A stretch of DNA of 64,000 nt from SZUA-35 sp965530755. GTDB lineage: Bacteria; Actinomycetota; Acidimicrobiia; Acidimicrobiales; SZUA-35. How positions within the stretch are numbered: position 1 is the first letter of the stretch; the number at the start of each line of letters is the position of its first letter. Both the position numbers and the translations under genes were made by a program. The stretch is taken from assembly GCA_965530755.1 (NCBI GenBank), contig CBESNA010000012.1, positions 1 through 64,000 on the forward strand, written 5' to 3'. The notes under the pieces were generated by a model. That model was given only the letters and a program-made list of their open reading frames with translations, was not told the origin of the DNA and made no database searches. Shown here one piece after another: positions 42,190 through 50,629 of the stretch.

Positions 42190-42926
42190 CGGCGTTTCCG
42201 ACCGAGGAACCCGTTCCAACCCTCGGGGAACGTGAGATCCTCGTAGCCGGACATGACCACCACGTCGAAGCCGGCGACGAGCAGCTGCTCCGTGACGTCT
42301 TCCGGTGAGTAGAGGAGCAGCTGGCTCCGCTCGTCCGAGCGCCGCCACATCCCGCCCTCCCTGCGGAACAGCATCGTGTCGCGCACCAACGAGCTGCCGT
42401 CCTCTGAACCCTCGGTCCGCACGAACAGCGCCCAGTCGTCGCCCTCGAACCTGGCGTCGTTACGGGCTCCCGGCTCGATCCGGCCCGGACCGGCCGCATC
42501 GAGCATGACAAGGCCGCCGGGCAGGAGAACATCGAACACTCGCCGGGCGAAGCCGGCGATGTCGCTCCGGGTCGTCGATGGGTCGATTGCGTAGTTGATC
42601 GACTCACCGATCGCGGTGACAGCGGCGCAAGGCGGAATCTCGACGTCGAAGAGGGATGCTTCCACAAAGCTCGCATCCGGGGCGTTGATCCGCGCCAGGG
42701 CGATCATCTCGGGCGAAATGTCGACACCGAGCACTTCGTATCCGGCCTCGCACAGGCGCTGAGCTGTCAGGCCCGAACCGCAGCCAAGATCGACCACGAG
42801 CCCGCTCCGAATCTTCCGTCGCTGGAGCTGGTCGATCAGCTCGCCGGCCGCAGCCACCGCAACGCGATCGTCGCTGAGATGATCGATCGCTCGGTCCTCG
42901 AATGGCACCCGCTCAGTGTGCCTCAT
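42186..42926 (-). CDS. Class I SAM-dependent methyltransferase
   Basis: 246 residues. VVDLGCGSGLTAQRLCEAGYEVLGVDISPEM carries motif I and the ribose-binding acid; VLLPGGLVMLDAAGPG is motif III. The family acts on small molecules; no substrate is visible. The ATG at 42926 begins MRHTERVPFEDRAIDHL. It is divergent from mutM, 105 bases apart. Confidence 0.85.
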   Translation of the reverse strand: MRHTERVPFEDRAIDHLSDDRVAVAAAGELIDQLQRRKIRSGLVVDLGCGSGLTAQRLCEAGYEVLGVDISPEMIALARINAPDASFVEASLFDVEIPPCAAVTAIGESINYAIDPSTTRSDIAGFARRVFDVLLPGGLVMLDAAGPGRIEPGARNDARFEGDDWALFVRTEGSEDGSSLVRDTMLFRREGGMWRRSDERSQLLLYSPEDVTEQLLVAGFDVVVMSGYEDLTFPEGWNGFLGRKRR

Positions 42927-43031
42927 CGCTGACGACAGCACCCCTTCTTTGCTCGGCCATCGCACCGGCCCTGCTCGGCCATCGAACCGTGCGCCGTTCC
43001 CGCCCGGCTCAGGCACCGGTACGGTCACCGC

Positions 43032-43835
43032 GTGCCCGAGCTCCCCGAGGTCGAGACCATTCGACGTCAGCTGCGCCCTCGCCTGCTCGGCAGGTCGGTC
43101 CTGGAGGCGGGTTCACATCCGTCGTCCAAGTTCACGCCTGCCCGCGCCATCACCGGAGCGAGATTCTCCGAAGTGGGCCGGAGGGGCAAGTACCTCCTCC
43201 TCGGCCTCGACGACGACCGCGAACTCGTCGTCCATCTCGGCATGACCGGGCGGGTGCAGTTTCGCCCCGGTGCGCCGGACGACATCCATCCCCACCTTCG
43301 GGCGTGGTGGCAACTCGACGGCGACGAGACGATGGAGTTCATCGATGCGCGTCGATTCGGCCGTCTTCGAGTCGTACCCGCAGGCGACTACAGAACCATC
43401 CCGACACTGGCTACCGCTGGTCCGGAACCTTGGGACCCCGATCTCACCGACGAGCGCTTCTGGAACAGTCTCCGAGCCAGTCGACGTACGATCAAGACCC
43501 AGCTGCTGTCGCAGCGCCCGGTCGCCGGGGTGGGCAACATCTACGCGGACGAAGCCCTCTGGCTCGCCGAGATCAACCCGGTCCGACGCTCTATCGGCCT
43601 CGATCGAGCCGGCCGCCTGCTCGATGCCGTGCGCACGGTCATGGGCCAGGGCATCGAGATGGGCGGGACCACGCTGCGTGACTACCGCGATGCAGACGGA
43701 GGAAGTGGCGAGAACCAGCACGGTCTGGCTGCCTACGGCCGGGCCGGCCAGCCCTGCCTGCGTTGCGGCGAGCTCCTCCGGTCTCGGGTGATCGATGCTC
43801 GCTCGACGGTCTGGTGCGTAGCATGCCAGCGGTAG
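43032..43835 (+). CDS. mutM: Formamidopyrimidine-DNA glycosylase
   Basis: 267 residues starting PELPEVE after the initiator, the catalytic N-terminus of Fpg (Pro and Glu). GRRGKYLLLGL holds the conserved Lys, PVAGVGNIYADEALW the helix-two-turns-helix, and CLRCGELLRSRV to WCVACQR the C-terminal zinc finger. It excises oxidised purines such as 8-oxoguanine and cuts the strand. GTG start. Confidence 0.95.
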   Translation: MPELPEVETIRRQLRPRLLGRSVLEAGSHPSSKFTPARAITGARFSEVGRRGKYLLLGLDDDRELVVHLGMTGRVQFRPGAPDDIHPHLRAWWQLDGDETMEFIDARRFGRLRVVPAGDYRTIPTLATAGPEPWDPDLTDERFWNSLRASRRTIKTQLLSQRPVAGVGNIYADEALWLAEINPVRRSIGLDRAGRLLDAVRTVMGQGIEMGGTTLRDYRDADGGSGENQHGLAAYGRAGQPCLRCGELLRSRVIDARSTVWCVACQR

Positions 43836-43857
43836 CGATCCGGCGAGGAGCGGGCCA

Positions 43858-44313
43858 ATGACGAAGTGGTTGACGCAAGAGCAACAGATCGTGTGGCGCC
43901 TCTGGCTCGAGGTCGTGCAACGCCAGATGGTTGCGATCGACGAGGATCTCCAGGAGTGTTCGTCGTTGGTCAGCGCCGACTACGAGATCTTGGTGACACT
44001 CTCCGAGTCGCCGTCCCACGAGGCCCGCATGAGCGAACTGGCCGACCGGGCCATCATCTCCCGTAGCCGCCTGACCTACCGGGTCGACCGCTTGGAGAAG
44101 CAGGGCCTGGTCACCCGAGAAGGTGCCGACGGCGATCGACGGGGTGTGGTCGCCCGCCTCACCCCGGCCGGCCTGGACCACCTGGTGGAGACAGCTCCCC
44201 ATCACGTCGACCGGGTGCAGACGCTGCTCTTCGACCATCTCGACCCCGATGATCTCGAGGCACTGCATCGCATCCTGTCGAAGCTGGTCGGCCCGGCCCG
44301 AGGTGAGTGCTGA
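43858..44313 (+). CDS. MarR-family transcriptional regulator
   Basis: 151 residues. Winged-helix core: MSELADRAIISRSRLTYRVDRLEKQGLVTREGADGDRRGVVARLTPAG, where the DxR wing motif (GDRRG) is clear. MarR dimers usually repress neighbouring genes and respond to small aromatic or redox ligands. It stands 22 bases after mutM and just before the DUF2520-panCB genes, which may be part of one transcript. Confidence 0.92.
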   Translation: MTKWLTQEQQIVWRLWLEVVQRQMVAIDEDLQECSSLVSADYEILVTLSESPSHEARMSELADRAIISRSRLTYRVDRLEKQGLVTREGADGDRRGVVARLTPAGLDHLVETAPHHVDRVQTLLFDHLDPDDLEALHRILSKLVGPARGEC

Positions 44314-44315
44314 GC

Positions 44316-45104
44316 ATGCGGTTCGCGATTGTCGGCCCCGGCCGAGCAGGTGGAGCGTTCGAGCTCGCCCTCGAGGCGACCGGCGCCATCGCGGTTGCGA
44401 GGATCGGTCGAGGCGACGACCCATCGACGCTCGATGCCTCGCTCGACCTCGTTGTGATCGCCGTGCCGGACGGCGCCATCGCCGAGGTGGCAGCAGCGGT
44501 CCCACACGGACCGCTCGTGGTTCACGTATCCGGCGCCACGAGCCTCGCCCCGCTCCTCGCCCACCACGATCGTTGCGGCTCGCTCCACCCGCTGGTCTCA
44601 CTGCCCAGCGCCGCCGCCGGGGCCGAGGCCCTGCAGGCGAGCCCGAACATCGCCATTGCCGCCCCGAGCCCCGAGGTCCTCGATGAGGTCCGCAGCCTCG
44701 CAGATCGCCTCGGTGCACGATCATTCGTCGTCGACGACGATCGCAGGGCGACGTATCACGCCGCGGCGTCGATCGCCGCCAATCACTTGGTCGGGCTGGT
44801 CGCTCAGGTCGAGCGTGCGACCTCGGCCGACGGCCTGCCGATCGGTCCGTTTCTCGAGATGATGCGAGCCGTGCTCGGCAACGTCGAGCGGCTCGGGCCT
44901 CGAGCTGCTTTGACCGGGCCGGTCGCCAGGGGCGACTGGGGCACGGTTCGGTTGCACCTCGCTGCGCTGCCCAACGACGAGCACGATCTCTACCTCTCAC
45001 TGGCAGCGGCGTGTGCAGCCCTTGTCGACCGATCGCTCCCGCCAGACATCGCGCCAGACATCGCTCCGACCAACGAGGCGTCGTCCGCCGAGGTGGCGAC
45101 ATGA
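44316..45104 (+). CDS. Rossmann/DUF2520 oxidoreductase-like protein in pantothenate operon
   Basis: 262 residues. An N-terminal NAD(P)-binding fold (FAIVGPGRAGGAFELALEATG) and a DUF2520 helical domain (GSLHPLVSLPSA; YHAAASIAANHLVGLVAQ) resemble the 6-phosphogluconate-dehydrogenase-like C-terminal domain. The same gene sits before panC in other actinobacteria. No panE or ilvC is in the window, so this may be a ketopantoate reductase stand-in, which is inference. GAGGTGAG lies about 8 bases before the ATG; an alternative GTG overlaps the MarR gene. Confidence 0.82.
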   Translation: MRFAIVGPGRAGGAFELALEATGAIAVARIGRGDDPSTLDASLDLVVIAVPDGAIAEVAAAVPHGPLVVHVSGATSLAPLLAHHDRCGSLHPLVSLPSAAAGAEALQASPNIAIAAPSPEVLDEVRSLADRLGARSFVVDDDRRATYHAAASIAANHLVGLVAQVERATSADGLPIGPFLEMMRAVLGNVERLGPRAALTGPVARGDWGTVRLHLAALPNDEHDLYLSLAAACAALVDRSLPPDIAPDIAPTNEASSAEVAT

Positions 45105-45964
45105 CCCTTCCTCCACTCATCCAGACGATCGCCGAGCTTCGAACGATTCTCGACGCGGCCCGAGCCGACGGCAGACGAGTCGGCTTCGTGCCGACGATGG
45201 GGTATCTCCACGCCGGGCACGTGTCCCTGATCGAGGCGGCCAGCCGAAATGCCGATCTCGTCGTGGTCAGTATCTTCGTCAATCCGCTTCAATTCGCAGA
45301 TGACGAGGATCTGTCGGACTACCCGCGGGATCTCGAGCGCGACCGAGAGCTCGCTGCCGAGGCCGGCGCCGATCTGATGTTCACGCCGTCGGTCGACGAG
45401 ATGTACCCCTTCGGTCCGGTATTGACGACCGTGAGTGTCGACGCCCTCGCCGGCCGATGGGAGGGCGCCACCAGACCGACCCACTTCTCCGGGGTCGCCA
45501 CCGTCGTAACGAAGCTGCTGTCGATCGTCGGGCCGTGTTCTGCCTACTTCGGGGAGAAGGACTTCCAACAGCTGGCCATCATCCGGCGAATGGTCACCGA
45601 TCTCTCGCTTCCGGTCGACGTCGTTGGCTGTCCGATCATTCGCGAGTCCGACGGGCTCGCCATGTCGAGCCGGAACACATACCTCGAACCGGCGCAGCGA
45701 GCCGCCGCCCCCGTCCTCCGCCGAGCCCTGGACCGCGGACTCGAGCGCCTCGGCGACGGCGAGCGCTCGGCAGCAGTCATCGCCGAAGCCATGGCAGCCG
45801 TCGTCGCCCAGGAGCCCCTCGTCACCCTCGACTATGCGGCCGCCGTCGACGCAGAAGGCCTCACCGAACCAGACGAGCTCACCGGCGAGATCCGCCTCAT
45901 CATCGCAGCGCAGGTCGGCCGACCTCGACTGCTCGACAACACAGGTGCAACACTCACGCCATGA
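45101..45964 (+). CDS. panC: Pantothenate synthetase
   Basis: 287 residues. VGFVPTMGYLHAGHVSLIEAA is the HIGH-type ATP site, NPLQFADDEDLSDYPR binds pantoate, and YFGEKDFQQLAIIRRMV with the SSRNTYL loop closes the active site. It joins pantoate and beta-alanine using ATP. Overlaps DUF2520 and panB by 4 bases each (ATGA), making a tightly coupled operon. Confidence 0.96.
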   Translation: MTLPPLIQTIAELRTILDAARADGRRVGFVPTMGYLHAGHVSLIEAASRNADLVVVSIFVNPLQFADDEDLSDYPRDLERDRELAAEAGADLMFTPSVDEMYPFGPVLTTVSVDALAGRWEGATRPTHFSGVATVVTKLLSIVGPCSAYFGEKDFQQLAIIRRMVTDLSLPVDVVGCPIIRESDGLAMSSRNTYLEPAQRAAAPVLRRALDRGLERLGDGERSAAVIAEAMAAVVAQEPLVTLDYAAAVDAEGLTEPDELTGEIRLIIAAQVGRPRLLDNTGATLTP

Positions 45965-46818
45965 GCAAGCTGACCGGGGTTCCCCGCATCCAGGCGTCCA
46001 AGATCCGACGAGGGTCCGAGCCGCTCGTGATGGTCACCGCCTACGACGCTCCGTCGGCTCGCGCCGCCAGTGAGGCGGGCGTCGACATGATCCTCGTCGG
46101 CGACAGCGTGGCGATGGTCGTCCTGGGCTACGAGGACACGCTCCAGGTCACGATCGACGACATGGCGTACCACGTCGGCGCCGTGGCTCGGGCCAAGCCA
46201 GACGCCGTCATCGTCGGCGACATGCCTTGGATGAGCTTTCATGTCTCCACAGACGAAACACTCAACAACGCAGCCAAACTCATCAGGGCCGGCGCACAGT
46301 GCGTGAAGATGGAGGGCGGCCGAAAGCGGATCCCGATGATCGAGGCGATCCGGGCTGCCGAGATCCCGGTCATGGGCCATGTCGGCCTCACACCGCAGTC
46401 GCTCAATGTCATGGGCGGGTTCAAGATCCAGGCCAAGAGAGCCGGCCAGGCCCGGTCGCTGGTCGACGCGGCCAAGGCGCTCGAACAGGCCGGTTGCTTC
46501 GCTCTCGTGGTCGAGGGCGTCCCGGACATCGTCGGCGAGATGGTGACCGAGGCAGTCGGTATCCCGATCATCGGCATCGGCGCGGGACAGAAGTGTGACG
46601 GCCAGGTGCTCGTCTACCATGACGTGATCGGCCTCGAGAACCGCTACAAGCCCAAGTTCGTGCGCCGCTACGGCACGGCCTTCGAAGATCAGGTCGCAGC
46701 GATCGCCAGCTACGCCAACGACACTCGGTCCGGAGCGTTCCCCTCCAAAGAGGAGTCCTACCTCGCCAACGATCAGCTGACCGAAGCCCTCGGCCTCTAC
46801 GGCTCTTCAGAGAACTGA
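45961..46818 (+). CDS. panB: Ketopantoate hydroxymethyltransferase
   Basis: 285 residues. VMVTAYDAPSARAASEAGVDMILVGDS, VGDMPWMSF and VKMEGG match the metal and ketopantoate sites; HVGLTPQSLNVMGGFKIQ and GIPIIGIGAG are later conserved loops. It makes ketopantoate from 2-oxoisovalerate and methylene-THF. Its 3' end overlaps the convergent 2H phosphoesterase by 22 bases. Confidence 0.97.
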   Translation: MSKLTGVPRIQASKIRRGSEPLVMVTAYDAPSARAASEAGVDMILVGDSVAMVVLGYEDTLQVTIDDMAYHVGAVARAKPDAVIVGDMPWMSFHVSTDETLNNAAKLIRAGAQCVKMEGGRKRIPMIEAIRAAEIPVMGHVGLTPQSLNVMGGFKIQAKRAGQARSLVDAAKALEQAGCFALVVEGVPDIVGEMVTEAVGIPIIGIGAGQKCDGQVLVYHDVIGLENRYKPKFVRRYGTAFEDQVAAIASYANDTRSGAFPSKEESYLANDQLTEALGLYGSSEN

Positions 46819-47378
46819 ATGGGAGCCTCGCCGAAGGAGAACTTCGAGGCGATCTGCCACTGGGCAGGGCGCGGCGTCCCGATCATCAACCACGCCTGAT
46901 CCGCAAGACATCGCACCGGGAGCAGTCGCTCGGCCGCTTCGGCGAGACTCTCCATCTCTTCCGGCGTGCCCTCGATACCAAGCGTGAGATGAGGGACGTG
47001 GGCCCCACCGTGACGTCCGCCGTAAGGAATGCACACCGACCAGTGATCGATCAACCGTTCGGTCAGCTCGATGAACGGCTGAGCCTCCTCGGGAGCCAGG
47101 AACACCACACGATCGTCGAACCACCCGACCTTCGTCAGCTCGAACTCGAAGGGCACCACCTCGGCGAAGAACGACGCCACCTCGGCATGAGCCTCCTTGC
47201 AGCCCATCGGAGGCAGGAACGGATACAGCAAGGTCAAATGGGCCGGGACACCCGCCGGAGAAACGGCGCTGTTGGTTCTCCGGTGGCGACGGATGAACGA
47301 TTCGAAGGCCGGGACAGGGATGATCAATCCCGTCTCGATCTCGATCGGATCCAGCGTCGCGGACGTGTCGTCACTCAC
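46797..47378 (-). CDS. 2H phosphoesterase (2'-5' RNA ligase family)
   Basis: 193 residues. Two HxT motifs, HLTLLYPF and HVPHLTLGIEG, form the catalytic pair of the 2H superfamily. These enzymes cleave or join 2',5' or cyclic phosphodiesters in RNA or nucleotides. The start is a GTG. The substrate is unknown; the length and motif layout fit a housekeeping YjcG/LigT-type protein rather than a phage anti-CBASS factor. Confidence 0.85.
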   Translation of the reverse strand: MSDDTSATLDPIEIETGLIIPVPAFESFIRRHRRTNSAVSPAGVPAHLTLLYPFLPPMGCKEAHAEVASFFAEVVPFEFELTKVGWFDDRVVFLAPEEAQPFIELTERLIDHWSVCIPYGGRHGGAHVPHLTLGIEGTPEEMESLAEAAERLLPVRCLADQAWLMIGTPRPAQWQIASKFSFGEAPIQFSEEP

Positions 47379-47508
47379 CGCGCTTGACCGTAGTCACTTC
47401 TCGGCCACAGATGTCGATTCGAGGCGAGTCGACTCCGTGGAGAACGATCACGGTCCTTGCGTGGGAGCAAGGACTCGGCGGCCCGGCTGCTGACCAAGGC
47501 GGGCAGCT

Positions 47509-48933
47509 ATGGTCGCTGGCGTGGCCTCCATCAGACTCCGTGCACCGGCTGATTTCGAGTCTGGATTCGCCGCCATCCGCGCCGAACTCGACGTCCCCAC
47601 CCGCTTCAGCGACGAGGTCCTCGACGCAGCCGAAGCAGCACGAGGCTCCGTCGTCGACCGGGTGGACGCTCGCCACCTCGGCCTCATCGCCATCGACCCG
47701 CCCGGCGCCACCGATCTCGACCAGGCCTTCCACGCCGAGCGTCGAGGTGAGGGCTATCGCGTGTCCTATGCGATCGCCGACGTCGGTGCCTTTGTCGAGC
47801 CCGGCGGCCCCATCGATCTCGAGGCGAGGAGCCGGGGCACCACGCTCTACTCGCCCGACACTCGGACTCCCCTGCATCCCGAGGTCATCTCGGAGAACAG
47901 GGCCAGTCTTCTCCCCGGCACCGAAAAGCCGGCCCTGTTGTGGACGATCGACCTCGACAGCGACGGCCATCGCGTGGCCGACCGGATCGAACGTGCGACC
48001 GTGCGCGTCGCCGAGGCGATCGACTATCGAACGGCCGCCGCCCGGATCGAGGCCGGATCGGACCCATCGCTCGGCCTCTTGCGCACGATCGGCCGACTGC
48101 GACAGGAGCAGGAGGCTCAGCGAGGCGGCGTCAGCTTGAACCTCCCGGCCCAGGAAGTCGTCGAGCGGGATGGCACCTATGCGCTCGAATATGACGCAGC
48201 ACTTCCGGTCGAGGGTTGGAATGCCCAGATCTCGCTGCTGACCGGCATCGTCGCCGGCCGGACCATGCACGACGCCGGGGTCGGCATCCTCCGCACGCTC
48301 CCACCGTCTCGGAAGCAGGATCTGCGCACGCTCCGCCGCCAGGCGGCTGCCCTCGGCGTCGAGTGGCCGGACGACGTCGACTACGCCCGCTTCATCCGGA
48401 CCATCCAACCGACGACGCCGGCCACGAATGCGTTTCTGCTCAAGGCAGCCCGCTCGTTCCGGGGCGCTGGCTACGTCGGCTTTGTCGGCGAGCCCCCCGA
48501 GCATTCCGAACACGGTGCGATCGCCTCGATCTACGCCCACGTCACGGCGCCGCTGCGACGGCTGGTCGATCGCTTCGGCAACGAGATCCTGCTGGCGCTG
48601 CACGCCGGCGGGACTCCCCCGGCGTGGGCGGTGGAGGCGCTCGACGAGTTGCCCTCGCTGATGGGTCGGGCCAAATCGAAGGAGAGCGCGCTCGAACGCA
48701 GCATGATCGACTTCGCCGAAGCCATGGTGCTGTCTCCCCACATCGGAGAGGTGTTCGCCGGGTTCGTCGTCGACCTCGACGATCGCCGTGAGCGAGCCAC
48801 GATTCAGCTGCGCGACCCTGCGGTCGTGATCCACATGGACCCAGACGGCCTCGAGTTGGCCCAAGAGATCGACCTTCGCCTCCGCAGCGTCGACCCCGTT
48901 GCCCGCACCGTCGACTTCGAGCAGGTGCGATGA
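47509..48933 (+). CDS. RNB-domain ribonuclease, variant active site
   Basis: 474 residues. The RNB core begins IAIDPPGATDLDQAFH: Asp63, Asp69 and Asp71 match three of the four acidic residues of RNase II, but the fourth is Gln72. SVSLNLPAQEVV-like and ASIYAHVTAPLRRLVDRFGN blocks continue the family. The usual cold-shock domains and C-terminal S1 domain are missing or much reduced, so RNA grip should differ. Its stop overlaps the next gene by 4 bases. Confidence 0.88.
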   Translation: MVAGVASIRLRAPADFESGFAAIRAELDVPTRFSDEVLDAAEAARGSVVDRVDARHLGLIAIDPPGATDLDQAFHAERRGEGYRVSYAIADVGAFVEPGGPIDLEARSRGTTLYSPDTRTPLHPEVISENRASLLPGTEKPALLWTIDLDSDGHRVADRIERATVRVAEAIDYRTAAARIEAGSDPSLGLLRTIGRLRQEQEAQRGGVSLNLPAQEVVERDGTYALEYDAALPVEGWNAQISLLTGIVAGRTMHDAGVGILRTLPPSRKQDLRTLRRQAAALGVEWPDDVDYARFIRTIQPTTPATNAFLLKAARSFRGAGYVGFVGEPPEHSEHGAIASIYAHVTAPLRRLVDRFGNEILLALHAGGTPPAWAVEALDELPSLMGRAKSKESALERSMIDFAEAMVLSPHIGEVFAGFVVDLDDRRERATIQLRDPAVVIHMDPDGLELAQEIDLRLRSVDPVARTVDFEQVR

Positions 48934-49982
48934 CAGACGATATTGGCCCGGCCGGCGCTGCTCCGAACGGCGCTGCCTCATTCGATGCAGCGCGCCTCGA
49001 TGAGCTGCTGGCGCTGGCCGACACCCGCGGCGGCGACGCCGACGCACCCTTCGGTCTCCATCTCGGCCTCGCCGTCGTCCATCGTGGCGAACTCGTGGCC
49101 GAGCGCTACGGGCCCACCGCCGATGCGGCAACAGCCCTGATCTCGTGGTCGATGGCCAAGGGCATCACCCACGCTCTGGTCGGCCTCCTCGTCGGCGAGG
49201 GACTACTCGACCCGAATGCTCCCGCGCGTGTGTCTGCTTGGACCGGCGATGCGAGAGCAGCCATCACTCTCCAGCAGCTCTTGGAGATGAACAGCGGCCT
49301 CGAGTTCGTCGAGGACTACGTCGACGACCAAGTGAGCCATGTCATCGAGATGCTCTTCGGCGACGGCCAGGGTGACGTTGCCGGATACGCCGCGTCATTC
49401 CCCCTCATCCACGAGCCGGGCACGGTCTTCAACTACTCGAGCGGCACCACCAACATCATCAGTGCGATCTGCGATCGCGCGATCAAGGCCAACGGGCTGG
49501 CCGACAGTACCGAATCCTTCCTCCGCCAGCGGCTCTTCGATCCGCTCGGCATGGATTCCGCGACCATCCAGTGCGACGACGCCGGAACGTTCATCGGTTC
49601 CTCCTTCGTGTTCGCCACGGCTCGGGACTTCGCCAAATTCGGCCGCCTCTACCTGGACGACGGCACGGTCAACGGCGAACGGTTGCTGCCAGAAGGCTGG
49701 GTCGCGCACGCCAGAACGGCCGTCACCACGCCAGTAGCCGAACGCCATTGGTACGGGGCCCACTGGTGGCTGTGGGACCACCACTGCGACCCAGGGCCAG
49801 ACGGGCCGGGGTTCCCAGTCGCTGACATCAACGGATTCGCCGCCCACGGCTACGAAGGGCAGTGCATTCTGGTGGTGCCAGACCGCGACCTCGTCGTCGT
49901 CCGCCTCGGAAAGACACCGACGGATTTTCAACCCGGCGTTCGAGCGTGGATGGCCGACATCGCGCGATGCTTTCCTGTGTGA
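48930..49982 (+). CDS. Serine hydrolase, beta-lactamase class C fold
   Basis: 350 residues. SMAK (in ISWSMAKGITHALVG) is the SxxK catalytic motif, NYSSGTTN supplies the YxN-like tyrosine, and HGYEGQ is in the place of the third motif. There is no secretion signal, so it is probably a cytoplasmic esterase or peptidase rather than a resistance enzyme. ATGA overlap with the RNB gene. Confidence 0.88.
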   Translation: MTDDIGPAGAAPNGAASFDAARLDELLALADTRGGDADAPFGLHLGLAVVHRGELVAERYGPTADAATALISWSMAKGITHALVGLLVGEGLLDPNAPARVSAWTGDARAAITLQQLLEMNSGLEFVEDYVDDQVSHVIEMLFGDGQGDVAGYAASFPLIHEPGTVFNYSSGTTNIISAICDRAIKANGLADSTESFLRQRLFDPLGMDSATIQCDDAGTFIGSSFVFATARDFAKFGRLYLDDGTVNGERLLPEGWVAHARTAVTTPVAERHWYGAHWWLWDHHCDPGPDGPGFPVADINGFAAHGYEGQCILVVPDRDLVVVRLGKTPTDFQPGVRAWMADIARCFPV

Positions 49983-50013
49983 TGCACTCGACTTCGATCC
50001 CGGATCCCGCCTG

Positions 50014-50613
50014 ATGGCCCAGCTGCTGATCTTCCACCACGTGCTCGGTCTGACGAGCGGGGTCGAGGCCTTCGCCAACGCGATCGCCGTCGCCGGCCAC
50101 GACGTCATCACACCCGATCTGTTCGACGGCGCCACGTTCGATTCGATCGAGGACGGCGTCGCCCACGCCGGAGGGATCGGGTTCGAGACCATCGCCGAGC
50201 TCGGAGCGCGCCATGCTGATCAATGCGGTGATGCGCTCGTCGTCGCCGGTTTCTCTCTCGGTGTGCTGCCCGCCCAGAGGATCGCACAGCAACGGGCTGG
50301 CGTCATCGGTGCGTTGCTCTACCACGGAGCCGTGCCGCTGTCATTCTTCGGCGAGGGCGAGGACCCTGCGTGGCCGGCATCCGTCCCGGTCCAGATCCAC
50401 ATAGGGGCCGACGACCCCCTCGCGGAGGAAGATCTCCCCGCGGCCGAAGAGATCGTCTCCCGAGCCGAGCACGGCACGCTCCACCTCTATCCGACGGATC
50501 GACATCTCGTCGCCGACGTGAGCAGCGCAGACTACGACGCCGATATAGCGAAGCTGATCCTCGAACGAACGCTGCAGTTCTTGGACGACCTCAGCCTCGA
50601 CGACATCAGCTGA
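50014..50613 (+). CDS. Dienelactone-hydrolase-like alpha/beta hydrolase
   Basis: 199 residues. Nucleophile elbow GFSLGV with Ser (dienelactone hydrolases usually have Cys), Asp in IGADDPLAEE, and His in TDRHLVAD complete a triad. It is about the minimal size of the family. Substrate unknown. Separate ATG 31 bases after the serine hydrolase. Confidence 0.85.
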   Translation: MAQLLIFHHVLGLTSGVEAFANAIAVAGHDVITPDLFDGATFDSIEDGVAHAGGIGFETIAELGARHADQCGDALVVAGFSLGVLPAQRIAQQRAGVIGALLYHGAVPLSFFGEGEDPAWPASVPVQIHIGADDPLAEEDLPAAEEIVSRAEHGTLHLYPTDRHLVADVSSADYDADIAKLILERTLQFLDDLSLDDIS

Positions 50614-50629
50614 CCCGTACCCTCCGGTC

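Noticed and set aside
46797..47378. Anti-CBASS or antiviral role for the 2H phosphoesterase
   Set aside because: No defence or phage genes surround it, and the motif layout fits housekeeping LigT/YjcG-type proteins.
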